DNA from: Corbicula japonica
Lineage: Eukaryota; Mollusca; Bivalvia; Venerida; Cyrenidae
Assembly (NCBI GenBank): GCA_038501625.1
Contig: JAZAYU010000001.1
Location: forward strand, 1,364,001 to 1,428,000
Direction: 5' to 3'
DNA: 64,000 bases
Numbering within the stretch: the stretch's first letter is position 1; every line of letters starts with the position of its first letter. Positions 47,682-59,048 of this stretch are shown here, one piece after another. The position numbers and the translations under genes are program-made. Under the pieces are notes generated by a model. That model did not search any database. It saw only the letters and a program-made list of their open reading frames with translations, and had not been told where the DNA came from.

Positions 47682-50432
47682 AGAAAATATATTCAATTTC
47701 ATTGAATTATAAACTATACATGTATTGTTTCATATTTTGTTAGTACTGTCACCGTGTAGTCACATGTTTGTGAGATCAAAATTCATTTTATAATTTTAAT
47801 TTTTAATCGTTATGAATGTATGATCACAACGGCGAGTTTCTAGTTCTTGGCGTAGAAACTGAAGTGATGTTTAATGTATTCATTGTCTTATGTCAAATTG
47901 ACAGAAAAATGAATATTCAAATACAGCCCTCTCTACGGGACAGAGAAAGACGAAACTTGTGCTGCCAGCTTTCTCACATTTTCTCTAATTTAAATGATAA
48001 CTGGTAGTTAGGTGTCATTCAAACTTTCTCCAATGATTTATCACTTTTCGAAGTTGAATTAGGAGGGTAATAAGACCAGTCATAATGTGTAAACCAAATT
48101 CCCAAATGACTCTGTCGATGAGTTGAAATTTTGTTCTGACACTTCGAATTGCGCTCGCGCCGCTTTATTCTCGTGCACCGCGGGCAAACAAATAGTTGGC
48201 GTTCGCGGTTATCTAGAAGAAAATGACATGTGACTGAAAAGGATATGAATATTAATGATTTTCTTTAAAAAGCACGTTAATAAATCGACAACGTCATTAC
48301 TTGTAAATCACAAGCTGCAGCAGCATTTACATTATAATCGTCATCGTCGTCTTTTTCTTCGTCTCCGCCTTCATCACCGTCATCTCTCTAATAGCCATTT
48401 TAGCGGTTTTTGCATTATCCTCATGCAAGGGAGACCAGTATTCCTTGCTGAGCAATGATGCTTCCATAGAGTTACGCCCCTTGAATGAGTTTTCCAACGT
48501 CTAATGATTAATGACGATGTGATTACAAACTACAGAGTTTTAAATGGGTCACCACAACGATACTTTTCACTGTCAAATTCCCTAAGAAATCTTTAAATAA
48601 TCATTATCACAAGAAAAAGTCACATTTAGCATCTGTTTAAATCATACCACCGTACGCTAAAATGAGCAGAAAACCAGATTTTTCTTTTGTGAAAATGAAG
48701 GAATCTCGTACTATGAAAACTCATGTTAAATGTACTAGAAAATGTGCAAATCGGAATTCATAACGAGCTAACAAATGACATTTTTATAGGAGAACTGAGA
48801 AGTTTCCCTAGAAAATCTGGTAAAGACATCAATTTCTGCTCATACAATTCATCGGCTGTAAAAAGGATAATTACCTGTTGAAACAAGCGATTGTTTTGAT
48901 ACATAATTCTCCCCTCAATGTGTTAGCAGATCAAAGGAAAATGACAAAAAGCCGACACACAATATCAGTGAAGCCTTCGGAAAAGATATTGACACACTGT
49001 ACGATCATTATTCTAACATTCATCACCCGGGAAAATCATAGGATATATTCTTACAGAAAAAGAATGGCTTGCAAATCAGATCTGTTTTAATCAAAATATC
49101 TTTTACAAATCGCTTTCTTGTGCTTACAGAATTTAAAATCGAAACAACATTTAATGACAAGAAATTATTTTACTAGCAAATATCTTTAATCAGTAGAAAA
49201 CATGTTAAATGACTTAGTTTGATGTAGTTCGTACTTAATCATTTATGTTACTAGTCACTCAGAGACTTCTAAAGTGTATTTCTCATTTGATGATGATAAA
49301 TTCTTTAAAACAGAAAGCCCTGTGACCACGATTTGAGAAAATCTACGAATTCTGCAAATTTCAGCCAAACAGATGCTTGATATCTGAAACAGGTCTCTAT
49401 TTTTAAGGTTTATGGTGTTGAGAGCTGCAGGTTTCTTGATTTGTCCAATAATGAAAACGAGAGCGTAAAGGTATTGGGAGTATTTGTAAATTATAAACAA
49501 TTTACCTGCAACATTTTCATGTTTATTGCAAAGTATCGACAAAATGTCCGTGGCGCTTGTTTTGACTAGAACCTTAACCTTATTCAAAAATGTTGTAAAT
49601 CACAGGTCAGTTCATGTTTCAAAATTGTGCGCAGCAAGCTTGTTACGATGTATGTTGCAGTAAATGCTTGAATGCGGAAATTGACCACCACTAATGCTTA
49701 TTTTCCCGCGTCGTGATCAACCATCACGCTATCTAAGATCGACAATAAGCTGCACATTTAGGAAGGATGACACATGGACATTTCTAGACGTTCCCTGTTA
49801 AATACACAGAGAAACACTGAAAGAATAAAAAGTGTTATTCCTTATAGACCACCATGAGTTATATCTCCAACATAGATATTCTAAACCCACCACCAGATAC
49901 TGTGTTATTTATTCATCTACCCGTTGGAAAAATGTTAAAACTCATAGATTATTCTAAGATCGGTCCCTCAAAAGACAATTAGCATGCTCCAAAGACAGTT
50001 GAATGCGTCATAACATTGGGGAAAAATTTCCATTTCGCGACTTACCATTTATCTTTAAAGAAAGTTGACCTTAAGCGTCATGTCATGTAATTATTTTATG
50101 GTATTCACTAAATTTCTCTGGGAAGAACTTTCGCGCAGAACCTACAAATGAAATTTTCGCGCAGCTTTAATTTACCCTTTTCGCATAAGATAAGTTATTA
50201 CCTGTGCTTTAATTTTGGTGTATTTTCCTTATAAATAGTCGAAATAAAACGCAAGCGAAATATAATGACATTTCAGTAATGCACAGTTTTAATGTACTTT
50301 GTCAATGTAACGTAAATGACCGTCTATATTCGTATGCAAGTAGCCTGCACCGACTGGTATTTTATGTTCCAGGAGATATCTACTGCCTCAAGCATTGCGT
50401 TCGCAGGAGTCTCGGTGACAACAATATTGATA
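47682..50432. other. Intergenic DNA, no supported gene
   Basis: Small open frames without domains (47816-48007, 48255-48458, 48878-49090, 49255-49587). The block 48115-48330 is relatively GC-rich (gctcgcgccgc, caccgcggg) and might be a control element. Otherwise AT-rich. Confidence 0.35.
49330..49420. repeat. Palindromic hairpin repeat, copy 9 (decayed fragment)
   Basis: The arm aatttcagccaaacagatgcttgatatctg followed by aaacaggtctc matches the right arm of the intact copies; the left arm (gatttgagaaaatc) is almost gone. Confidence 0.5.
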
Positions 50433-51414
50433 GTATTTTTCGGCGTTAGCTGTCTAAGCTCACTTTTGACCTAGTTTTTCGACCAATGAAATGTTGTAAA
50501 TAATACTCGTATTCTCTTATTATGCAGAGGGAAAATGAAATAAACTATTTCGATTGGTAGCTATTTACACCAGAGAGGCATCTAGCAGGGTGGAGAGGTA
50601 TCTAGTGGGATTTTTATTATTATGCAGCGGAAAAATCAAATAGATTATTTCGATTGGTTGTTAGTGGGTGTTGTATTGGAGAAAAAAAACATATTTACGA
50701 TTTAAATAACCAGTTAAGTCAATATTGATAGCTTAAATAGAATTTTATATGGAATATTCTTGGGTGTCAGGTAAACACTTGCATACAAGTTTACACAGTG
50801 TAAAACGAAAGAGAAGTGTAGATATTTCTAGTTCCTTTCTAGTTCCTTTGATACTGATTGTTAATTTCAAGTACAAAAACAAGTTCATTGTAGTGTAGTG
50901 GATGACACTCTCGCCTCGCAAGCGAAGGCCCCGGGTTCAATACTCAGGACGGACACTTTTTTTTAAAGTTAATTTACGTAAAAGTTGGTAGATTTCGCTC
51001 TTGTAACAGGCTGTTTGTATTTATTTTTATTAAATTTCAAGGACATTTATTCATCTTGAGTTCTAACTCTACAAGAGGTATTTTATTGAAACTGAATAAA
51101 TGTAGATCAAGACTTAATGTAAGACATTGCTTCTTTAATCGACTTGTTATCACTGTATGAAATTGTTGCAACAGCTTGAACATTTTTTTTGAAAGACACT
51201 TTCAATGAATTTATGAGTTGTCATGATTCGGTCGCTTAATCTCTAGGTTATACTAAGAAGGCAGGGAGGGTTCGTCAACAGCTATAACAAGTAAAATAAA
51301 ATAACTAAACTGTGTCTGCTTCGCCTCTCTGTATTTCTTTCTTTCTTATATACATGTATATATAAATATTTTCCATCAACGCCGTTTATCTTTTTTAAAG
51401 ATATTTCTTGTTAT
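50433..51414 (+). mobile_element. ~980-bp dispersed element with tRNA-like segment, copy 2
   Basis: Reverse-complement match to 11347-12328 along its full length, from cggcgttagctgtctaagc to ttaaagatatttcttgttat. Contains the tRNA-like segment at 50882-50954 and the internal doublet with attatgcag. No open frame. The two copies are 39 kb apart in opposite orientation. Confidence 0.8.
50882..50954 (+). repeat. tRNA-like (SINE-type) segment, copy 2
   Basis: TAGTGTAGTGGATGACACTC, CTCGCCTCGCAAGCG and GGGTTCAATACTC correspond to the A box, anticodon arm and B box of copy 1. The anticodon stem differs from copy 1 in its 3' half (gcgaagg for gcgtgagg), so the folding is not maintained. Confidence 0.55.
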
Positions 51415-51850
51415 GATTATTTCGCATGGCCAAATTTGTTATGAGCTAAGAAGTGAAATAATTGTTGACACGGACTGTAAAATTGACTTTTCTGGTGAGC
51501 GCGACATTGTTACTGATTCTGCAAACTACATTACAAAAATGGCCCACTTTGTTAGCAAACAATGATTTTCATATACAATGCTCACCAAGCAGTTCGTCTA
51601 TTTGCATAATAGTTCTCATATCATCGTAAGACTTACAAGATATGAGATGGACAGATTGCCAACAACATAAATATGGTTTGCATAGAGCGATGTACAAATA
51701 TTTCCCCTTATGCTAAGAAGAGAAAGAGTATGGTTGTGTTCAGAGGTGAAGGTCATGAATGAAAAGTTCAATACAAAGTTTTAAAATATGTATTAGCAAA
51801 TCAGAACCATAATAACGTGATAAGGTGTTGCCATACAATGGCATTGTTCC

Positions 51851-52492
51851 TTAAGCCTGTCTCACACAGAACACACGGCTTATACGGTTGGCCACCCGTG
51901 TAAGCCGTACATACAACCGAACCTACCGTGGCCTTATCCGAGATCACTCGGACCAGTCGACTGTATCCGTGAAAGCCGTGTATGGTTTATATAGCTTTTG
52001 ATAAACTGGCACGGGTGCCATGTCCGTGTATGATCGATATTAGCGATATTAGCGATCGTACAAGACCGCGAGAGACCGTGTGAGGCCGTTTGGGACCGTA
52101 TATACAACCGCACATGTCAATATCGTATATAAATCGTATAGAACAAAAGTCGGTGGGACCGTATGTAAACCCTGTAAATGTCCAGTTAATCGAATAAAAG
52201 TCATTTTTAATCGTACTAGGCCGTAACAGACTGTACTAGACCGTACTTGGAACCGTACAATAATCGTATGAAAATCGTTTGCAAATCGTGTTCAAACCAT
52301 GACAAACCTTGCTCGACCGAGTATATCCGTGCTTTGTTCGCACATACTCGTGCTACATTCGAGTCGTAGTCGTACTAACTCATCCCCAGGCACGGTTGGA
52401 GCTCAATACTCGTACCAGTCAACCCGTGTATAACCGAATATACCGTATTGGAACCGTGTGCCGAACCGTGTTATGTGTGAGACAGGCTTTAA
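51851..52492. mobile_element. 'ccgta'-rich element with TTAA ends and inverted termini
   Basis: Inverted ends GCCTGTCTCACACA (51855) and TGTGTGAGACAGGCT (52474-52488), each bordered by TTAA (51851-51854, 52489-52492). The interior is packed with degenerate ccgta, ccgtgt and cgtatg words on both strands, far above the density of the flanking DNA. The 70-codon open frame inside is chance. TTAA would suit a piggyBac- or Kolobok-type element, but the termini match neither family I know. Confidence 0.65.
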
Positions 52493-52668
52493 GCAATGAC
52501 TGCCTTGAAAAACAAAATTAAATTGATATAGATTCTATGTGTATATTATTACTTCTATGACTATTTCGGTTCAGTTAAAGAAGAAATGAAAATATATATG
52601 CATAGATAGTTATTTGTCGCTGTCTTGCAATTGTGACCGCTTGTGTACAAAACTTTAAGTATATAGAT

Positions 52669-52750
52669 ATGCAGACGTACATGTACACGCTAGTATTCTT
52701 ATCTTCTAGTGTAAGTGTTGTGAAAGCGAATGTAATGGAGCACGTGGTGT
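52669..52750 (+). CDS. Putative signal-peptide exon 1 of the Ly6/uPAR-like gene
   Basis: ATG at 52669 opens a frame with a hydrophobic stretch (MYTLVFLSSSVSVVKA, starting at an internal Met) resembling a secretory signal with possible cleavage after VKA. It ends at a strong donor, GGTGT|GTGAGTAT (52751). The exon leaves one base over, the phase required by the acceptor at 55762. A second donor-like GTAAGT at 52711 would give the wrong phase. The 3.0-kb intron and modest hydrophobicity make this a candidate only; the true first exon could lie elsewhere. Confidence 0.3.
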
Positions 52751-52837
52751 GTGAGTATACTAATTTTGTTAGTTTATGAAAGATTGTTTTCTTGGGATAA
52801 AGTGGTATAAGAACAATAAGAACATAATTTGTTAAGC

Positions 52838-53524
52838 TATTGCGCCTTTCACCATTGCTTTGCCATAGACAAAAAGAAAATATAATAATCTCTCAAATGG
52901 CACAATGCACTTCCATCAAACTTTGCACAAATAACTGTTATAAGTGTATGATTATTTTGCATACGTTAAGAAAAGTAAGAACAGTAGAGAAATTTTTTTA
53001 GACCTAACAAATCCCTAAATTCTGTTTGCAATTTACCACAAAAGGAAGCAACACAAAACATCAATTCAATACAACATGCGTGAAATGATACTGACAACAA
53101 TATCTAATGTCCTTGAAAAGAACTATAATTGTGGATAAAGAAATCAACATATTTTTATGTCATCCATTTTCGCGACCAGGAAATTGATGGTCAAACACAC
53201 TTTTACAAATAACTCACATTGTATACATTTGTTAGGCCGAAGGTCCTTAGGTATCGTTGTCAGTAACTCATTACTCATCAAGACATTTAAATTGATGTTT
53301 AGTGTTGCTTCGTTTTTATGATAAATTGAAAACAGAATTTTCGAGGTTTTTTGGGGGGTCTAACTATTTCTCTTTACTGTTCTAACTTTTCATAGCGTTT
53401 GTAAATTAAACATATATAAATAACATTGGTTTGTGCAAAGTTTGATGGAACTGCATTGTGCTGTTTGAGAGATCTTTATAGTTTTCTTTTTTGACTATGG
53501 CAAAGCAAAGGGAAAAGGCGCAAT
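52838..53524. mobile_element. Foldback element with ~185-base inverted arms, in putative intron 1
   Basis: Left arm about 52838-53024 (tattgcgcctttc, ttgctttgccatag, aatctctcaaa, catcaaactttgcacaaa) is repeated inverted at about 53340-53524. Arms match at roughly 75-80%. The central 315 bases have no gene. Foldback or MITE-type, superfamily unknown. Confidence 0.72.
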
Positions 53525-54665
53525 ACATTAAACTGTGGAGCAGTCTTTTCTCGGAATGCTGGAACATAAATGTTTTTTTGCAAAGCTGTCAATGCTAAAG
53601 AATTGTCTGGCAACACCTAGATGATGAATGGATCACAATCTTTTATGTGTCTTCCCTAGTAGTGATGAGGATTGACATGGATTCTTTAAAACATCCAATC
53701 TTATCTTTAAATATTAAAAAGTAATCAGAATTTTTTGTAATAATTAAATGTTTAAAGGATTTGTGTCTATACATTGGTGAAACATGCATATTTGGCATTG
53801 TCACACCAAGAAAACACAGCCTACCAACGCATTCAAAAAGAAGAAATGAAAATGGAGCATGGGTTTATAAATTGACCAAAAATTTAATAAGATACACCAA
53901 TTATTATAAACAGAGTTGTACTGTATAACTCTACTGCACAATCAGGTTGTATATTAAGGCTTTTTTCGAAAAAAAAACTTTTAGAGAAAACACATTTAGA
54001 AATATTATTTTATAGTAAAATGACAACGTCTATTATGATTGCAGTAAAATGAATAATTGTTATTTGTTGTCTAGATGTGCTGCTGGCAAGTATACTATGT
54101 TCTATATTTTTTAAAGGTAAGCCAATACGGATAGATTTTATTGTCACATCTTCTTTGCATCTACTAGCTATTACTATTTAATCTACTAACCATGGAACTT
54201 GTACTTATGAAATGGAACTACATGTCAAGGCACTTATAATACGTAGTTGTAAATGAAGGTGAATGTGACCATATATAACACAAACAATATTTTAAAATGA
54301 ACATAAATGCACAGCTATTAAATACCTTAAAAGTTTTTGATTACATTTATTTTGTTTAAAGTTGTTCTAGAGATGATGACTTCTAGAATTCTAGAGATAA
54401 TGATTTGTTGACAAATCCCTCGTTCTGAATATTTTAAAATACTTTGGAGACGACAAGCGATTGTTCTTACAGATTATTTTGATAAAGGAATCCCAAGTCT
54501 TTTTGAAAATAAACTGCAAGTATCGTTTTGTAAGAGCTTCGATAAAGTCCGATGAAAGTATTGCACATACGTATTTTGTCAATAGCTAAGGTGAGAGAAG
54601 CCTAATAGCGCTGTTTGAACTTAGCGCTTCGGTATAGGAACCTATAAGTTAGTGCCTACATATAA

Positions 54666-54721
<56 letters not shown>

Positions 54722-55761
54722 GTATTTTGGTCTGTCGTTTTTACTTCGTGATAAACTTGATGTCACTTCAAAACTCCTCCTATGTCACCCGTTGCCGTAC
54801 GCCATATGGTCTTTAATTCGCTGTAAAACATTGCCTGGTTGTTACATAATTGTATAAACAACTACCAAAACAAGTGTTTTTAAATGGTTCGTTACTGCCG
54901 CTTGACAAGAATTCACGTTGAAGAAAGTCCTGCAAAAACAATCAACTATTAAAGCTGGCTAATGATATTATTTTTAGGACAGGAATTATTTCGAAAATAT
55001 GACGAAATATAGTACTAAGATACAGAAAATCATTTTTTGATTTTTTTTTATGAAGAACTTTAACATTTGTTGCCAGACTAAATTGATTATCTTGAACGAA
55101 AGTATGAAGAGAAAATTAGTTAATGAGCGGTTTGTTACCACATATCAACCAATCGTTCTCATTAAGATCTTCCATTTCTAGTAAAATGTCTAATTAAAAT
55201 ACATGCAGCGCATATTAAGTTCGAGTAATACATGAACTACTTATGAAATTCCCACCAACACCTACAAGCCAATAAGGGCATGCTGCCTTGCAAAATAAAC
55301 AAAGACAAATTATCGATAAGCTTTTCATATAATTATTTCATTATTTACAAATTGGTATATTTTACATTTCATTTTAGATGCATATGAACAACACCGCCTT
55401 TTTACATCATTAAACCACTGATTGCATTAACAAAACCTTGAACTGAATTTCAAACATTGCAAAACACTTGTTTGAAGTGTTTGCAAGTTTAGCACTTGTA
55501 ACCTTTTTACTCTAAGACTTCATGATGTTTTATGACAGCTTCATTTTTATTTCTTTAATATTCATATCCTTAAAATTCCACTGCATAACAGTTTACGGAT
55601 CATTCTGCTCAGCAGTATCTTTCGTGGCTTTTGTTGTCTGTGTTTCTACGTTGTAGCAAGATTTTAAGTTGTTATTTCTAGGAGACTGACAACAACTTGA
55701 GTTTTCTTCCTTTGTCGTGAATACTGTATTTTATCCATCAAGTTTAATTTGTTTGTTACAG
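53525..55761. other. Intron/intergenic DNA before the Ly6-like exons
   Basis: AT-rich, with a (CT)n array at 54669-54718. At 55528 an ATG frame with a hydrophobic start (MMFYDSFIFISLIFIS) looks like a signal peptide, but I found no donor of the right phase, so it was not used. Confidence 0.4.
54669..54718. repeat. (CT)n microsatellite
   Basis: About 50 bases of pure CT dinucleotide. Confidence 0.97.
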
Positions 55762-57580
55762 ATATAAATGGTCTACTTTGCTATTCGTGTTCCAATATTG
55801 AAACAAGCGAGGATTGTTTACATATCGAACAGTGTTCAGTTGGTGAAGTAGGTGTTCATTACACTACATGAGATAGTGTCGTATACTGTGTAGAATATAC
55901 ATGTTTATTTGTCTGTCTGCTGGAGGCACTTGCGCTACTGCCTTAGTTCAGTGTTTACTATTAGCATGTAAAGATGTATTATCCTTACCTAAACCAGGGC
56001 GTTTTCTCGTTTAAATTTAAATACTGATATTCAAAATTAAATATCTGTTATTAGATTTATTTTAATTTTTCACTGATAAAACCAATGCTTTTGTAAACTC
56101 TATATCATATCCGAAAACTAACCTATTATTAATATAAACAAAATTGTGAAATTTTTGTATTGAATGATTCAGACTTCTTTACTAAATACTCATTTATCCG
56201 AGCTTCATAACGCTTCGTATTATTGTAATTTCCTTTATTACAGGAATGTTTCACACGTGCTGATGGTCTTATAAATGGAACAGTTAAATATACAACGGGT
56301 TGTACAGTAAACATGGTAAATTTGTTGTCGACAAAAGAACTACATGCTTTAAATTAGATATACTGTTACAATTTTTAAAATATTTGAAATTTTGCATTTG
56401 AACACTATTGTCTTAACAACAAATGTCTGATGGGAAAACATGTCTGATGTGCAAACAGTTTAAGCGATGGTTTTGTAAACAGGTAGACACATGTCGGTCC
56501 CTACTTTTGGCGTTTACGATCAGTTTTAAAACATCTTTGTACAATGTATCCTGTGTTTGGAAACAAAAAACTGATTAACAAAAATGAGGTTCTATTACAG
56601 AAATTTGGTAAGCTCAGATTATGTATTAAGATACGTATATTATCGCAAATTAAACATAATCAAGAAGAGTTTCCGAATCAGAAAAGAAAAAATTAAAAAT
56701 AACGCTGTTAAGTTTTAGAATTAAAGATTATCAAGCCATTTTGTTTCGTGCTTCGTATTATTTCGGTAATTGATCTGGCAAATATGAGTGCTAGGTATTC
56801 AGGTTTCCTTTCTCATGTTTCAAGGGTCCGCTGGTGTCCAAGGGTATTACGTTTTGCTCACAAACTTGTAACGAAAATTTATGCAACCTCGACAAATGCC
56901 AGCTACCAGGTAATATCATGTTGAACATATGTATTCTATACAAAAAAATGCAGATCTGACAAGAATAACTAAAGGAAAATTTTGTAATACTGGTTCTCAA
57001 ATAAAATATTTTTATTTAATTTTGATCATACTCATAATTATCACTGAACATGTTTTTACTTTGTCAACTGTGGTCATTAAAATGCTTCAACATAAAATGA
57101 CCTCCGGTATGAACGTTATCCTTTTCTCTGTACCGCTAAATATTTCGTAACATGTTTGAATTTTCTGGGATTACCTCCTAACAGCTTTTACGCCCTGATG
57201 CTTAATCGCAACACATTACTATAATTTTCGGACTTAAAACATTTGACTCTATATTAGCAATACCGATAACGATCGCGCAGGTCAAAACAAGCATTTTACC
57301 GGTTTTGGCATCGCAGAAGAATTCCTTATTTTGGAGTCGTTGCCGGGGTTGTGGCTTGTTAAAAAAGTGTGGGCGCGTTCGATGCCCCAGCTCTTACATG
57401 GTTTAATATTTCCATCGCTGTTAAGGGCCTCAGAAGTTTTGAAATAATTTAGCATTGTATTATTTGACTCTTTCAGTTTCACCACGAAGTAACCTAACAA
57501 GACCTCCTCGTTGTCTCTCGTGTAATCTTGTTCGGGATCCTGCTTTGTGTGAAACCCTAGCTCAATGCAAGAAAAGTGAG
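55762..57580 (+). CDS. Ly6/uPAR (three-finger) domain protein, four internal exons, 3' end not found
   Basis: Four exons with consensus splice sites and consistent phases: 55762-55847 (ttgttacag / gtaggt, phase 1 in, 0 out), 56244-56315 (ttattacag / gtaaat, 0-0), 56825-56909 (gtttcaag / gtaata, 0-1) and 57477-57580 (tctttcag / gtaaaa, 1-0). The translation gives a three-finger domain: LLCYSC, SEDC, EQC in the first, ECF and TGC in the second, CSQTCNENLCN in the third. The first exon pattern then recurs in the fourth: PRCLSCN, PALCE, AQCKKSE, starting a second domain. Proteins of this class are secreted or GPI-anchored extracellular disulphide-rich modules, with roles from receptor modulation to adhesion. 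The third exon has CSQTC in place of the usual CC before LCN. The downstream exons (rest of domain 2, GPI signal) are not visible up to 64000. No specific orthologue recognised. Confidence 0.75.
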
Positions 57581-58740
57581 GTAAAACAAGTGTTCAGTTG
57601 TTGACCTTGATTATTTGGACGAATTATGACATTGTACCAGACTCAGATCGAATTTTAGAATTAAACTAACATGTCAACTACTACAGTACCGGCCGCGTTC
57701 AATTTTACACTTTGAGCGAACGGAAACCGGAACCGGAACGAACGATAACCGCGACCTGACCGAATGAAAAAAGAGCGAACTGACCGTAAACCGAACCGTT
57801 GAACTGACCGGTGAACGTTAGCTGTCAATCATTATCTTTCAAGCTTGCGCACTAGATGTTACAGGCGGAGTACGACATTGACGTTTACCTTTATTCGTGT
57901 TAATATGTTCTTTTTAAGAAGCATAGCCTGCAAGAATGATATATTCAAAAATTGAGCTTTGTATTCCTTATGTGATATAAATGATTCAAATTTAGTCTAG
58001 AGATTAGATACCCTTTTTAATGCTTTTATGAATAATATAAACAAAATATTTTAACAGAATTATTAGGGAAATTATTCCATTATTGTATTTATGCTAATAG
58101 AATTTTAAAAGGTGGCCTTCTCAAACAGTTAAGAGATTATAAGCGCAAATTGATAAGTGTCAACTGGTTTGTTGCTTAAAATTAATAATACAAATGCTAC
58201 AGTTTTAACATTTCTAAGGTTAATTTTATTAATAATTTACATGTACATTTTAAAATGACTTAAATCTGAATGTAATATATACCGAACTTTCAACGCTTTA
58301 TTATAACGTACTTTAAGTTGTTTTTGTCTTGTATGTTTGCGAGCTGCTCTGAATTAATATGGCACAAAAAAGAGCAGACAATAATATATTTTTGTAATTT
58401 ACACAGATAATTAAGATAACGGAAAGCATATTTTAAAGGTTGCATTTTTATTGTTCCAATAAAACTAAATTTTTTCCCAATTGTTGGATAAATTATATCT
58501 TTGAATCTCTACTTGCGCATAATTGAATGATTTTCCTAGTATGTGCCTAGTTGGTTTTTGAATAACCAAATACATTTTCAACCATTAAGTCGGTAAGTGT
58601 TTATGAATGAGCCTTTAAACATTATATCGGTCTCGTGGCTGTGCCGCGCGCAGGCGATGTTAGTTCTTCAATGCTTATTAATAAGTACTAATCCATACAT
58701 ATTCACTAGCCTATATGAATAAAGAAGAATTATTTGAATA
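57581..58740. other. Intron or intergenic DNA with a ccgga-rich patch
   Basis: At about 57690-57820, ggaaaccggaaccggaacg, gaccgaatg and gaccgtaaaccgaaccg form a degenerate purine-rich repeat. No exon completing the second Ly6 domain was recognised here. Confidence 0.4.
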
Positions 58741-58747
58741 AATATAC

Positions 58748-58924
58748 TGAAAGAAATTAAAAACGCAACTTCTTTAAACAAGAAGTACATTCCACGTTTA
58801 AAGATGTTGCGTTTCCAATTTCTTCAGATACATATTATATAGTAAAATATATTAAAGACGCAACTTCTTTAATCACGAAACATTTTTTTGTTTTTAAAGA
58901 AGATGCGTTTCTAATTTCATTAAG
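58748..58924. mobile_element. Two adjacent related hairpins
   Basis: First hairpin about 58750-58828 (aaattaaaaacgcaacttc ... gttgcgtttccaattt); second about 58851-58924 (ttaaagacgcaacttcttt ... aaagaagatgcgtttctaa). Both share the arm acgcaacttctttaa. Small MITEs in tandem or a duplicated foldback. Confidence 0.6.
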
Positions 58925-58929
58925 TATAT

Positions 58930-58999
58930 AATTTATTTAAATTTGCAGTAATTTATTTCATCATGTTCAACCCTCAGCGATCATGACATTCAACAGCTT

Positions 59000-59048
<49 letters not shown>

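Noticed and set aside
55528..55680. Alternative signal-peptide exon (MMFYDSFIFIS...) for the Ly6-like gene
   Set aside because: Strongly hydrophobic, but every GT donor I could place leaves the wrong phase for the acceptor at 55762.
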